A stretch of 64,000 nucleotides of DNA, taken from NCBI GenBank assembly GCA_033344775.1, contig JAWPMT010000005.1, positions 1,285,501-1,349,500 on the forward strand, given 5' to 3'. Positions 32,944 to 42,685 of the stretch are shown here, piece after piece; position 1 is the stretch's first letter, and each line of letters starts with the position of its first letter. The translations under genes were made by a program, and so were the position numbers. The notes under the pieces are model-generated. The model saw only the letters and a program-made list of their open reading frames with translations. It had not been told where the DNA came from and searched no databases. Origin of the DNA: Cytophagales bacterium. Lineage in GTDB: Bacteria > Bacteroidota > Bacteroidia > Cytophagales > Cyclobacteriaceae.

Positions 32944-33921
32944 ATGCGATTGAATCTGATGCTGCTGCTTTTTGCATTCAGCTTTCATCTTACACAAATA
33001 AAGGCGCAAATTCCCCGTAAGGAAAAGGTGCTCAAGCACGAAATTGGCTTGATGGTTGAGAACGACGTATTCGTTTCTCTGATCCGGGACCGTTACTACA
33101 GCAGCGGCATTTTTGCCTCCTATCGCTACCTAATGGACAGCAGTAAATACGGCGACAAGATCCTGAGTCAGATCCGATCCTATGACATCCGTCAGCGAAT
33201 GTATACGGCTGTTTTTGTGGAGTATGATCAACTGGAAGACATTGATAGGCCGTATGCTGGTTTACTTTCGGCCTCTGCCAAACAGCAATGGTATTTCAAA
33301 AAGCCGCATTACTTGTCGGTCAATTTGGAATTGGGTTGGATGGGACCTGCCAATGCGACCGGAGACATTCACCGGATCTGGCATGGCTGGTTTGGCCTTC
33401 CCGAACCTCGTGGTTGGTTTACGCAATTAGAAAATGCTCCGATTGCTAACCTTTTTGTGGACCATGCCTTCGAAATCGTAGGCTCCGATGACCCATTGGT
33501 TAATGGGGATATTATCCTGAAAAGCAGCCTGGCAGCAGGAACCATCTACAACTATGCACAAGAAAGTGTGATCTTCCGGTTTGGGAAGATATTCGATGTG
33601 AATAAAACCGCACATTTCGGAAATACACTAGGAAGTACACGAACCAAATTCAAATCTGAAGTCGCTGTTGAAGCATATGTATTTTATGCTCCCGGAGTTC
33701 GATACACCCTATATGACGGCACCCTCGAAGGGGGTTTGATCAATACAGGTGAATCCATTTTTACCAAAGAACCACGTAGATGGCTCTCTCACCAGAGTTT
33801 TGGCCTCATGCTCCGTTATGGCACTTTCGACTTTAATTACCTGGTCTTCATCAACTCCCGAGAAACTGATGGCGTAGCCAAGCATAGCTATGGCGCCATT
33901 GAGTTGAGGCAAAGGTTTTAG
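32944..33921 (+). CDS. LpxR-like outer membrane lipid A deacylase family protein
   Basis: 325 residues. The signal peptide ends QIKAQ (about 22). It shows the LpxR/DUF2219 signatures: GLMVENDVF, DRYYSSGIFASY, EDIDRPYAGLL and a C-terminal barrel with alternating strands ending RQRF. LpxR removes the 3'-acyloxyacyl chain of lipid A in the outer leaflet; catalytic residues in the family include Asn (in END) and Asp/Arg of the DRPYAG region, and both regions are conserved here. It stands alone on the plus strand. Confidence 0.82.
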   Translation: MRLNLMLLLFAFSFHLTQIKAQIPRKEKVLKHEIGLMVENDVFVSLIRDRYYSSGIFASYRYLMDSSKYGDKILSQIRSYDIRQRMYTAVFVEYDQLEDIDRPYAGLLSASAKQQWYFKKPHYLSVNLELGWMGPANATGDIHRIWHGWFGLPEPRGWFTQLENAPIANLFVDHAFEIVGSDDPLVNGDIILKSSLAAGTIYNYAQESVIFRFGKIFDVNKTAHFGNTLGSTRTKFKSEVAVEAYVFYAPGVRYTLYDGTLEGGLINTGESIFTKEPRRWLSHQSFGLMLRYGTFDFNYLVFINSRETDGVAKHSYGAIELRQRF

Positions 33922-33941
33922 CAGGTCATTTAAGCCTCTTT

Positions 33942-34018
33942 AAAATCGTCATACCGGTTTTTTCAGTGTAAATTTCGAAAAAAGTTGAAAAAATACCGGT
34001 ATCCCTTTCGGCGATTTT
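33942..34018. repeat. Hairpin repeat element, copy 1
   Basis: A long imperfect hairpin: AAAATCGTC pairs with GGCGATTTT, and ATACCGGT with ACCGGTAT inside. It is closely related in reverse orientation to 53387-53458, with matching ends (ATCGTCATACCGG, CCGGTATCC). Confidence 0.75.
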
Positions 34019-34030
34019 ATTCAACCCAGA

Positions 34031-34121
34031 TAGCGCGCGTTTTCAACGCGTGAATCGGTGTTTATTTAATACTGGCGTCCTTACTGAAAGAGCACGCGTT
34101 ACAAACACGCGACAGTTCAGT
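34031..34121. repeat. REP/BIME-like pair of GC-rich hairpins
   Basis: CGCGTT-TTC-AACGCG (34036-34050) and CGCGT-TACAAAC-ACGCG (34095-34111), the second bounded by ACTGAA and TTCAGT. Two adjacent hairpins with GC-rich stems in a noncoding gap resemble bacterial interspersed palindromic elements. Confidence 0.55.
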
Positions 34122-34160
34122 TATTTTCTTTATGAAATTAAAGCATGGAACTCTTTCAAT

Positions 34161-34186
34161 AATCGTCAAAGAGATACTGGACGATC
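34161..34186. repeat. Partial copy of the 33942 hairpin repeat
   Basis: AATCGTCAAAGAGATACTGG followed by ACGATC matches one half of the element at 53387 (ATCGTCGAAGAGATACCGG). It lies directly before the stop at 34192. Confidence 0.5.
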
Positions 34187-34191
34187 AAGTT

Positions 34192-34746
34192 TTACTTCGA
34201 AAACAGCGCATCGAAGAGCTTATTGAACAGCCCTTTTTTCATTTGCTCATTGCCGGCTTCAGCTTCTACCAATTCCGGTGATCCGCCTTCGGCATCCATG
34301 GCCAAAACATCCTCAACCATCAAAGTACCTTTCTCTTCCGCTTCACGGAACCAGGCCAGGGCCTTTTCCATACTTGGGAAAAACTTGAACTCCATGGAAG
34401 GATAGATCAACGAAAAGGTTTGATAAATGGCCTTACCATAAATCATCCCAACAATGGACGCAGAGTTCACGGCTGCTACTTTGTTTAGTTTGGGAACCAG
34501 TGGCTTAATGTGGGTTTTGAGATATACGTTTTTTACCCAAACCCGACATTCTCCATCAATTTTCTCGATTTGAGAGCGATCCATGATGACGTTTCTGACG
34601 CCATTTGACCGGACTTCTTCGGCAGCAGCCAAAAGCAATGCCGTATAATCATCAAATTCTACATTGCCAATAAAGGCACAAATGAGCATGGCTCGGTTGT
34701 AGTCGACGCTCAAGCGTCCACTTCCGTTCTCTAATATTGTTTTCAT
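34192..34746 (-). CDS. STAS/SEC14 (SpoIIAA-like) domain protein
   Basis: 184 residues. The first 130 fit a SpoIIAA-like STAS domain: the strands LICAFIGNVEF and NVIMDRSQIEKI, a long helix, then VAAVNSASIVGMIYGKAI and the closing MEFKFFPSMEKALAWF. STAS-like domains of this type act as small-molecule or protein-interaction modules. A loosely structured Glu-rich tail of 50 residues follows, ending in a hydrophobic/basic segment (LFNKLFDALFSK). No partner gene lies beside it. Confidence 0.75.
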   Translation of the reverse strand: MKTILENGSGRLSVDYNRAMLICAFIGNVEFDDYTALLLAAAEEVRSNGVRNVIMDRSQIEKIDGECRVWVKNVYLKTHIKPLVPKLNKVAAVNSASIVGMIYGKAIYQTFSLIYPSMEFKFFPSMEKALAWFREAEEKGTLMVEDVLAMDAEGGSPELVEAEAGNEQMKKGLFNKLFDALFSK

Positions 34747-35009
34747 GGCGGTGGTGTGTTAACGTGCGAAAGTCACTTTTGACTTCCATGGTTAAATCTC
34801 TGTAGAAATTCTTAAAAGATGAAGTCCTCTGAAGGAAATAATAAGCTGTTTGATCCTAATTGATGACTTTTTAATCATTCAAATAAAAGACAACTAAACG
34901 ACATCCCCTGGTAATTCCATTTTTCACGACGAATGAATAACAAATCCAACTAGGGTCTAAGCAATACTGGATTGTATATGTATATTAACCGATTGGAAAT
35001 TATTGATTG

Positions 35010-37943
35010 ATGAAGCGACTGTTATTCCTATCTCTACTACTTAGTCCTGTATTATCGTTCGCGCAAGGTTTTGTTCTTGGACTGAACCCCACAAGCATGA
35101 AGTGGGATCAAATTGACACGGATAAAGTACAGGTAATCTATCCTCAAGGCATGGATAATCATGCACAGCGTGCAGCCAACATCATTCACATGCTGTACGA
35201 TAGCAGCTTTTATTCGCTGGGCGATAAACAAGGGAAAGTAAGCATCATCCTTCAAAACCAAACCACCGTTTCCAATGGGTTTGTGACTGTGAGTCCGTTT
35301 CGATCGGAATTCTTTACTACTCCTCCACAATTCAACTTTCTGGGAGCCGCCTCGTGGTGGGACTTCCTCACCATTCATGAGTACAGACATGTAGAACAGT
35401 TCCTCAATGCCAAAAGAGGCATTACCAAAATCAATTCGATCATCTTTGGTCAAAATGGATGGGGTGGCGCGAGCGTCCTTGCCCTTCCCCGATGGTACTT
35501 CGAAGGAGATGCCACTTACTACGAAACAGCACTAACTACCGCAGGACGTGGCCGAACACCGGATTTTGATAAACTGTATCGTTCCTTGTTACTGGATGGA
35601 AAATTCTACAATTACGAGAAGGCATCTGCTACTTCTATCAAAGATTTTGTCCCCAATCACTACAACCTGGGCTATTACATGGTTACACATGTACGCAACA
35701 AATACGGTGATGATGCTTTTACGCAGGCTACCCAGGACGCTGCCAACTACAAAGGCATTCTTTATCCCTTCAGTCGCGGCTTGAAACGTGGGATCGGACT
35801 GAGAACACCACAATTGTACAAAGAGACATTCAGCACGCTGCAAAAGGAATGGGAAATTGAAAAGTCCACCATTGAAGTAACCCCTTCTTCACGGATCAAT
35901 GCTAGCAAGAAGCGTGCTTTTACCAGCTACACCAACCCCGTTTTCCTGAATGACAACCTGATCTTGGTAGAGAAAGCAGGCTTCCAGGACATCATGCAAT
36001 ATGTACAGATTGAAATGGGAGGTCGCGAAAAACGCATTTACACACCGGGCAGGTTTATCCCTTTCAACTCTAACTTATCCGTAGGAAGAAATAAAATTGT
36101 CTGGGCAGAAATGGCCTTTGATGAACGTTGGGGCAATCAGGACTTCTCCATCATTCGCACCTATGACATGGAGAGCAAAAAGCGGAAGACCCTCAAAACC
36201 AGAACCAAATACTTCGCTCCAACTTACTCTCCGGATGGTACTAAAATCGCAGCGGTACAGATCCCCGAAACAGCCCAATCGGAATTGCACATCTTGCAAG
36301 ATGAGACAGGCTATCTAATCGGGAAAGTGCCAAACCCGGAAAACTATCAGATCTCATTCCCTTCCTGGGTGGATGACCAAAATGTAGTGGTCGCACTGAC
36401 TCATCAGAGTAAAACGGCTATTGCCAAAATCAACCTGGAGTCCAATGAATACACCATGGTCAAAAACTGGACTACCGAACAATTGAGTTATCCATACGCC
36501 TGGGGAGATTACATTTTCTTCAACAGCACCGTATCCGGAATCGACAATGTTCACGCCGTAAATACGGAAACTGGCGCTGAATATCAGGTCACTTCCACAC
36601 TTTATGGCGCAAAGCAGGTGACTGTTTCTCCCAATGGCAAAAAGATCGCTTACTCCGAGTTTACTTCCGAAGGCTGGAACCTCCAGGTTGCTGACATGGA
36701 TCCTGGCTCCTGGAAAGCAGTTCAAGCTTCCTATGCTACGGAAATTGACTTCATCGATCCTACATTGGACTATACCAACATTCTTGATCGAGTACCAGAA
36801 GAGAAGTTTGAAAAAAAGAAATTCAACAAAAGCAGTGGCTTCTTAAATGTGCACAGCTGGTCTCCGATTTTACTTCACCCGAATTACGGAGGTATCGTTT
36901 ATGCCAGCAACGTGTTCTCTACTTTCGGGGCAGCTGCGTCGTATCAATACAATGTCAATGAGGAAAAGGGCAGATTTTCTGCAGGTGTCCTTTATGGTGA
37001 ACTCTATCCCGTCTTACAGTTCGGTTACAGTACTGGAGACAGGCAAAGAGCAACTCGAATTTTCGAGGAAGACCTGGACCGATCCAGAGCGGACTCCATT
37101 CGATCACTGGCTTTCTCAGAATGGGAAGAACAAGATGCCTTTTTCGCCGTACGTCTACCTCTAAACTTGTCTGCTGGTAATCACTTCGCCAACATGGAAG
37201 TAAAGGGTGCCTATCATTATTTGCAGATAGACGACTTTACGGATGTTGTTCCACTGTTCAGTGGCAGAAGTGTAAGTTACAACCAGGTCAGTTCCAATTT
37301 TAGTGCTATCGAATTATCGTCGGAGTTCAGTCGCTTCCAGCGTACTGCTCGTCAGAATGTCATTCCGAGATGGGGTCAATTGCTAACGGTAACCTATGAG
37401 AAGACCTTTGGCAGTGAACTCTACCAGGGTGAGTATTTTCAGGTAGATGGCCGCCTATTATTCCCGGGTCTCCTGAAGACACACGGCACGGCCCTTCGGT
37501 TCAACTACCGACAGGAAGACTTGCGCGATACTTACAAGTTCCGCGATAACTTCTTCTATGCTCGTGGCTACAATGCACAGCTCAGTGACGAAGTGCTTCG
37601 GGTCGGGTTTGATTACAGTCTCCCCCTCTGGTTGCCGGATATAGCCCTCGGACCTTTTGCCTTCATCCAACGCGTCAAAGCCACGGCATTTTTCGATTAC
37701 ATGAGAACGACGGTGAATGATCATCCGATTACTTCCTTGAGGCCTTTGTCCCGAGTTTCATTTGAAGGAACCTTCCCAGGGTTTTCCGAAACTTTCGGAT
37801 CCGTTGGAGCAGACATTCGTTTCGATTTCCGATTCTTGCGCATGTTGGATGTAGACATGGGCTTCCGTTACAGCTACTTATTGGACGATGTTACGGGCGA
37901 ACCCCATCAATTTGACCTGATAATTGCTAGCTTAGGGTTTTAA
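35010..37943 (+). CDS. Exported metalloprotease-like, beta-propeller and barrel protein
   Basis: 977 residues from the ATG at 35010 (a TTG lies 3 nt upstream). The signal peptide ends LSFAQ (about 19). Residues 20-290 contain HEYRH (about 123-127), an HExxH zinc-protease motif, with a downstream PRWYFEGDATYYE giving a possible third Glu ligand. The middle part (about 300-560) has TolB/PD40-like propeller repeats (APTYSPDGTKIAAVQ, VTVSPNGKKIAYSE). The last 350 residues resemble an outer membrane barrel of the Omp85/patatin-barrel type, ending in a Phe. The fusion of these three parts into one chain is unusual. Followed 26 bp later by an M20 peptidase gene. Confidence 0.78.
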   Translation: MKRLLFLSLLLSPVLSFAQGFVLGLNPTSMKWDQIDTDKVQVIYPQGMDNHAQRAANIIHMLYDSSFYSLGDKQGKVSIILQNQTTVSNGFVTVSPFRSEFFTTPPQFNFLGAASWWDFLTIHEYRHVEQFLNAKRGITKINSIIFGQNGWGGASVLALPRWYFEGDATYYETALTTAGRGRTPDFDKLYRSLLLDGKFYNYEKASATSIKDFVPNHYNLGYYMVTHVRNKYGDDAFTQATQDAANYKGILYPFSRGLKRGIGLRTPQLYKETFSTLQKEWEIEKSTIEVTPSSRINASKKRAFTSYTNPVFLNDNLILVEKAGFQDIMQYVQIEMGGREKRIYTPGRFIPFNSNLSVGRNKIVWAEMAFDERWGNQDFSIIRTYDMESKKRKTLKTRTKYFAPTYSPDGTKIAAVQIPETAQSELHILQDETGYLIGKVPNPENYQISFPSWVDDQNVVVALTHQSKTAIAKINLESNEYTMVKNWTTEQLSYPYAWGDYIFFNSTVSGIDNVHAVNTETGAEYQVTSTLYGAKQVTVSPNGKKIAYSEFTSEGWNLQVADMDPGSWKAVQASYATEIDFIDPTLDYTNILDRVPEEKFEKKKFNKSSGFLNVHSWSPILLHPNYGGIVYASNVFSTFGAAASYQYNVNEEKGRFSAGVLYGELYPVLQFGYSTGDRQRATRIFEEDLDRSRADSIRSLAFSEWEEQDAFFAVRLPLNLSAGNHFANMEVKGAYHYLQIDDFTDVVPLFSGRSVSYNQVSSNFSAIELSSEFSRFQRTARQNVIPRWGQLLTVTYEKTFGSELYQGEYFQVDGRLLFPGLLKTHGTALRFNYRQEDLRDTYKFRDNFFYARGYNAQLSDEVLRVGFDYSLPLWLPDIALGPFAFIQRVKATAFFDYMRTTVNDHPITSLRPLSRVSFEGTFPGFSETFGSVGADIRFDFRFLRMLDVDMGFRYSYLLDDVTGEPHQFDLIIASLGF

Positions 37944-37969
37944 AATTTACCCTAACCTGGTTTTCAACG

Positions 37970-39397
37970 ATGCTGAAGAAGGTCCTAATTGCACTACTTT
38001 CGATAGTGCTACTACTTGTTGCAGTCATTCTGGTAAGAACTTTTACTTTCTCTTACGAACCCATGGCTGTCGAGCCTGTAGAACCCGTATCTATTCCTGA
38101 CGATGCAGTAGTACACTTACAAAAGGCCATCCAATTTCCAACCATCTCTTATAAGAAAAATGTAGTTTCAGATACCAGTGCTTTCATTGGCCTGGCCAAC
38201 TACCTGAAAGCGACTTATCCCCTTGTTGATTCCATCCTTGAACGTAAGACGTTCAATTATAGCTTGCTCTATGAATGGAAAGGCAACCAACCTGAATTGA
38301 ATCCTGTGGTGCTGATGGCACACATGGATGTGGTGCCTGTGGATGAAACCACCCTCGATCAGTGGGAAGCTCCTCCTTTCTCAGGAGATGTAAAAAATGG
38401 AAAGATCTACGGTCGTGGCACCATGGATGACAAAGGCAATGTCATCGCATTACTGGAAGCTTGTGAAATGATGCTAGCTAAAGGAATCATACCTCGTCGA
38501 ACGGTGTATTTCGTTTTTGGGCATGATGAAGAAGTCGGTGGAGAAAATGGCGCTAAAGTGATTGCGGACTATCTCGAATCAGAAGGGGTTTCTCCTGAAT
38601 TTGTCATGGACGAAGGTGGGTTCATCGCCGAAGGCATGGTACCTGATTTCCCTAAGCCACTGGCGGTGATCAATACCGGTGAAAAAGGCTATGTATCTTA
38701 CAAAATATCCATTCAAACTCCGGGTGGACATTCCTCCAACCCTCCCAAAGACAATACCATTGGTGATCTTGCACGTGCCATCGCGAAGCTGGAGGCTAAT
38801 CAGTTTGACTATCACATGATCCCCGTAATAGAAAAGCAGATCAGTATCATCGGGCCGGAATTTGGCTTTGTACAAAAGATGGCTTTTGCCAATACCTGGC
38901 TATTTGGCGAAAAGATCCTGGAAGGATTAACGGCTCGAACTACCACTGCACCTACCATGCTTGAAGGAGGCGTGAAAGACAATGTAATCCCTACACAAGC
39001 CTCTGTAGTTGTGAACTTTCGAATCATGCCCGGTGAGACCGTAGAGGACGTAAAAAACCATGTAGTAAGTGTGATCGATGACGATCGCTTCACAGTCGAA
39101 TCATACAGCAATGAGAATAACCCATCAAGAGTAGCAGATCACAATACTGAGTCTTTTCAGTTGGTAGAAAAAACCATACGTCAGCTGCATACTGACATTG
39201 TGGTGACCCCTGGTCTTTTGCAAGCAGGTACGGATTCAAAGCACTTCCTGAAGATCTCTGATAATGTATATCGCTTTTTCCCTACTCGTATTAACCCGGA
39301 CAATGCCACTGGTTTTCATGGCAAGAACGAATACATCACGGTAGAGAATTACAAAGAGACCATTCAGTTTGTGTATCAACTGATGAGTAATTTGTAG
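37970..39397 (+). CDS. M20 family metallopeptidase, membrane anchored
   Basis: 475 residues. One N-terminal helix (about 4-24) acts as anchor or signal. The M20 zinc site is present: VVLMAHMDVVPVDE (His, first ligand and Asp), GRGTMDDKGN (bridging Asp), FGHDEEVGGENGA (catalytic Glu), DEGGFIAEG and the C-terminal HGKNEYI (His). The dimerisation domain is in between (about 240-360). It most resembles PM20D1/carboxypeptidase-type members, which hydrolyse N-acyl amino acids or peptides. It follows the large exported protein and probably is transcribed with it. Confidence 0.92.
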   Translation: MLKKVLIALLSIVLLLVAVILVRTFTFSYEPMAVEPVEPVSIPDDAVVHLQKAIQFPTISYKKNVVSDTSAFIGLANYLKATYPLVDSILERKTFNYSLLYEWKGNQPELNPVVLMAHMDVVPVDETTLDQWEAPPFSGDVKNGKIYGRGTMDDKGNVIALLEACEMMLAKGIIPRRTVYFVFGHDEEVGGENGAKVIADYLESEGVSPEFVMDEGGFIAEGMVPDFPKPLAVINTGEKGYVSYKISIQTPGGHSSNPPKDNTIGDLARAIAKLEANQFDYHMIPVIEKQISIIGPEFGFVQKMAFANTWLFGEKILEGLTARTTTAPTMLEGGVKDNVIPTQASVVVNFRIMPGETVEDVKNHVVSVIDDDRFTVESYSNENNPSRVADHNTESFQLVEKTIRQLHTDIVVTPGLLQAGTDSKHFLKISDNVYRFFPTRINPDNATGFHGKNEYITVENYKETIQFVYQLMSNL

Positions 39398-39668
39398 CGT
39401 GATCAAATGCCTCCTTCGATAGGCTCGGGGACGCCTAGCCGGCCACGCCTAGTGAGGATGACATTTGTTTTAGTTTGACACGCTGAGAAAGATAGACTGA
39501 TTCAAGGGCATTACTTTCCACAACAATATTTCTTTGTTTTGTCATTCAGTCAAAAGATTGTCGGACGATCGAATAAATTGTTCTTAAATAAAACATTTCT
39601 ACCGATCCTGAAAACCCAACCTGACGCAATATTTATTTAAATTATTATTAGGGTTTTAAGCTCCATAA
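39398..39668. other. Intergenic gap with a dispersed short repeat
   Basis: No gene was found. GATAGGCTCGGGGACGCCTAGCC at about 39420 contains the 8-bp ACGCCTAG twice and is related to GACTAGGCGTCCCC in the element at 51005. The remainder is A/T-rich upstream sequence of the next gene. Confidence 0.45.
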
Positions 39669-40409
39669 ATGAATACTTTGTGGAGATCTTTTCGCCGTAA
39701 TCAACTCGAATCCAGATTGAGAAAGCCACTGTTCATTTTATGGATATGCCTTGCTTATTTACAAGGATATGCTCAGGTTTTAGATAGCCTGGAAATCCAG
39801 TCTATAGAATGGGTCTTCCCAGGCAGTCGTGGTGAAATTGCTAGTCGGGAATTTCATCAACTACAAACTGATTTCAATTTTGGCGAATTCTTAAGCTCAC
39901 CCTCTCAAACCTTCAACTGGTCAGGTAATTTCCGAAGCTCGACCATGGGTTTTGCCTTTCGTGTAGGTTCAAAAAAGAAACAGCGAGCCGATCACTCTGG
40001 GATATTAGCCTTGCGCAAGCAAGTGATCAATCTGGATTGGTACAACGGCAGTAATGATTCACTCACGATTGACCTATCAGGAAGATATGAGTATTTTCAA
40101 ATCGGCCTGGGGTACGATTACCGAAGTGTAAATACGAAATTCCTCAAACTGCTTTCTGGTGTAAGAATGGATGTCGGCTTGCCTGTATCGGGATTTCAAA
40201 CGGAAATGGAAGCCTTAGAATCAAAATTCGTTTCTAAGGGAGCGGTAACCTTCTCAGCCACTGTTAATCTTGTACTGGAATTTCGACTTTTCAAAAAGAT
40301 CTACTTCAAGCTTGGCCCAAGTTGGGGTTTTGGACACTATCATTTTGATGGTGTTTCAGCATGGGTTCCCCAATCAGGATTGATCTCAGGATTCAAATTT
40401 GGTTTATGA
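39669..40409 (+). CDS. Outer membrane beta-barrel-type protein of unknown function
   Basis: 246 residues. The signal peptide ends LQGYAQ (about 36, with a basic start RSFRRNQLESRLRK). The remainder alternates in strands typical of small outer membrane proteins (FAFRVGSKKK, FQIGLGYDYRS, LVLEFRLFKKIYFKLGPSWGFGH) and ends in GFKFGL. No family is recognised. Its stop overlaps the start of the TonB receptor by 4 nt (ATGA), so the three genes up to 43590 form one operon. Confidence 0.7.
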   Translation: MNTLWRSFRRNQLESRLRKPLFILWICLAYLQGYAQVLDSLEIQSIEWVFPGSRGEIASREFHQLQTDFNFGEFLSSPSQTFNWSGNFRSSTMGFAFRVGSKKKQRADHSGILALRKQVINLDWYNGSNDSLTIDLSGRYEYFQIGLGYDYRSVNTKFLKLLSGVRMDVGLPVSGFQTEMEALESKFVSKGAVTFSATVNLVLEFRLFKKIYFKLGPSWGFGHYHFDGVSAWVPQSGLISGFKFGL

Positions 40410-42685
40410 GAAGCTGGGCAGTCATATTGACTTTTATAAGTGTGCCGGCCTTTTCACAGCACACCCTCAGTGGCTATGTCTTTGATTCCTCGACGCAAGA
40501 AGAATTGATTGGCGCCACTATTTATGATCAAAACTCCCAACAAGGTACGGCTACTAATGTGTTTGGTTTCTTCTCTTTTACCACCACACAGAAGACACTG
40601 GATTTACGAATTTCTTCAATTGGATACGAAACCGAATACGTCCAAATCATCCTAACGGAAAACATCCGGCAAAACTTCACCCTCACTCCTACTTCGAGAG
40701 CATTAGAGGCCGTAGAAATCACCGGGGATCGCTTTTTAGTGGAAGAGGAAGTCCGATCGTTGGATATGGGTGTCTTTAACCTGACGCCAAAAGAAGCACT
40801 CACTCTTCCTACAATTGTAGGTGAATCCGATATACTCAAGGTAGCTCAACTCATGCCCGGAATCACCAAAGGCGGAGAAGCGACTACTGCCTTGTATGTG
40901 CGAGGTGGAACTGATGATCAAAATCTGGTGACACTTGACGATGCCACGGTGTATAACCTTAGTCATTTGTTCGGTTTCTTTTCTGTGTTCAATACCGATG
41001 CCCTAAAAAACGTGAAGGTGATCAAAGGGGGATTTACGGCCGATTACGGTGGTCGACTTTCAGCAGTGATGGACACCCGGATGCAAGAAGGAAATCAAGA
41101 GAAATTCGAAGGCACCGGCGGTGTAGGCTTATTAACGTCCCGATTGACCTTAGATGGCCCACTCTTCAACAAAAAGGGTTCTTTTATGATGGCAGGGCGA
41201 AGGACCTACATCGATCAGGTCTTGGGTCTCGCTGGTGTTGATCTACCCTACTTCTTTTATGACTTGAATGCAAAGGCCAGTTATCGGATTTCGGAACGTG
41301 ACCGTATTTACATCAGCAGCTATTTTGGTGATGATGTATTGAAGGTACGAGAATCAGGAACAAACGATGAAGAGGAACTGGAGGAACTGACCTTCGGGTT
41401 TAATCTCGGCAATTTCACCACTTCTCTCCGATGGAATCATATCTATCCGAATGAAAAACTCTTTGCCAATTTCACCTTATTGCAGACTCGGTTCAAGTAT
41501 GACATAGAAGGTGATTTTGTCGACAACTCGCTTCTCATCCGATCACAAATTCAAGACATTGGTTTGAAGGGCCAGTGGGAGTATTTCCGATCTCCCGAAG
41601 ACCGGATTGATTTCGGTGTAGATGCGGTAGTTCACCGGTTCCGGCCCAACATCGTGAATACCGGCGGTGAAATCTCTGATTTTTTACGATCACGTCCGGC
41701 CAATCTCATCCAAACCCTGGAAGTAGCTTTATATGGTGGTCGGGAAGAGCGCTTGCTACCGAAACTGACTGCTTATTACGGACTCAGGTTGTCTTCGGCA
41801 TGGGTCCAGTCTGCTAGCTATCTTGGTCTGGAGCCCAGGCTTAATTTCAATTATGAACTGAGGGATTTGGTTTCGCTCAAGGCAAGTTATTCGGTCATGC
41901 GGCAGTACATGCACCGGGTCAGTTCCTCCTCAGTGGTGCTCCCGACCGACTTATGGTACCCGGTGACTCAACAAGTCCAACCTCAAATTGCTCAACAATG
42001 GTCTAGTGGGGTATTCGTCGGACTCCCAAAAGAAAAGCTAAGCTTATCTGTCGAAGGTTATTTGAAGACCAGCAATCGACTGATCGAATACCGAGAAGGC
42101 GCCAGGCTCCTGTTGAACGATAATTTCGAAGAAGAACTAGTGACTGGAAATGGTCTTTCCTACGGTGCAGAGTTCCTGGTCCGAAAAAGAACCGGCCGAT
42201 TGAATGGCTGGATTGCTTACACACTCAGTAAATCCACTCGCACATTCGCAGCACTCAACAATGGCAAGACCTTCCCGGCAAGATTTGACCGACGGCATGA
42301 CATCTCTATAGTAGGGACACTCGACATTTCGGATCGTGTAGCCTTCTCTTGGGTTTGGGTCTACACTAGCGGTGCTAATTTTACGGCACAAACTGGCCAA
42401 TACATTGCGCCGGGTGCCACAACTAATGAAGTAATCATTGTACCGATCTACACGGAGAGAAATGCAGTGCAGCTATCCCCAACCCATCGATTAGACTTGA
42501 ATTTCATTGTTAAGTCAAAACTGAAGAAACGATTCCAATCAGAATGGCAATTCAGTGTATATAATTTCTACAACCGTGCAGCTCCATATCGAATTGAGGT
42601 GGACTTTAATGGAAGGGCTTTCCAATATGTACAACCTGGCATTTTTGGCTTCCTGCCAAGTGTCTCATATAACTTCAGTTTCTAA
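40406..42685 (+). CDS. TonB-dependent receptor with a CarboxypepD_reg-like N-terminal domain
   Basis: About 759 residues from the ATG at 40406, which gives a signal peptide ending SVPAFS; the Met at 40361 lies in the preceding gene. The first domain is CarboxypepD_reg-like (LSGYVFDSSTQEELIGATIY). The plug follows with GEATTALYVRGGTDDQNLVTLDD and the barrel ends SVSYNFSF. TonB receptors import large ligands across the outer membrane. The neighbouring DUF4249 lipoprotein, which starts at the stop codon, is the usual companion. The ligand cannot be inferred. Confidence 0.9.
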   Translation: MRSWAVILTFISVPAFSQHTLSGYVFDSSTQEELIGATIYDQNSQQGTATNVFGFFSFTTTQKTLDLRISSIGYETEYVQIILTENIRQNFTLTPTSRALEAVEITGDRFLVEEEVRSLDMGVFNLTPKEALTLPTIVGESDILKVAQLMPGITKGGEATTALYVRGGTDDQNLVTLDDATVYNLSHLFGFFSVFNTDALKNVKVIKGGFTADYGGRLSAVMDTRMQEGNQEKFEGTGGVGLLTSRLTLDGPLFNKKGSFMMAGRRTYIDQVLGLAGVDLPYFFYDLNAKASYRISERDRIYISSYFGDDVLKVRESGTNDEEELEELTFGFNLGNFTTSLRWNHIYPNEKLFANFTLLQTRFKYDIEGDFVDNSLLIRSQIQDIGLKGQWEYFRSPEDRIDFGVDAVVHRFRPNIVNTGGEISDFLRSRPANLIQTLEVALYGGREERLLPKLTAYYGLRLSSAWVQSASYLGLEPRLNFNYELRDLVSLKASYSVMRQYMHRVSSSSVVLPTDLWYPVTQQVQPQIAQQWSSGVFVGLPKEKLSLSVEGYLKTSNRLIEYREGARLLLNDNFEEELVTGNGLSYGAEFLVRKRTGRLNGWIAYTLSKSTRTFAALNNGKTFPARFDRRHDISIVGTLDISDRVAFSWVWVYTSGANFTAQTGQYIAPGATTNEVIIVPIYTERNAVQLSPTHRLDLNFIVKSKLKKRFQSEWQFSVYNFYNRAAPYRIEVDFNGRAFQYVQPGIFGFLPSVSYNFSF

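Noticed and set aside
34031-34121. Possible tRNA (CGCGT-TACAAAC-ACGCG looks like an anticodon arm)
   Set aside because: There is no GTTCGAATC-type T loop, no acceptor stem, and the loop lacks U33.
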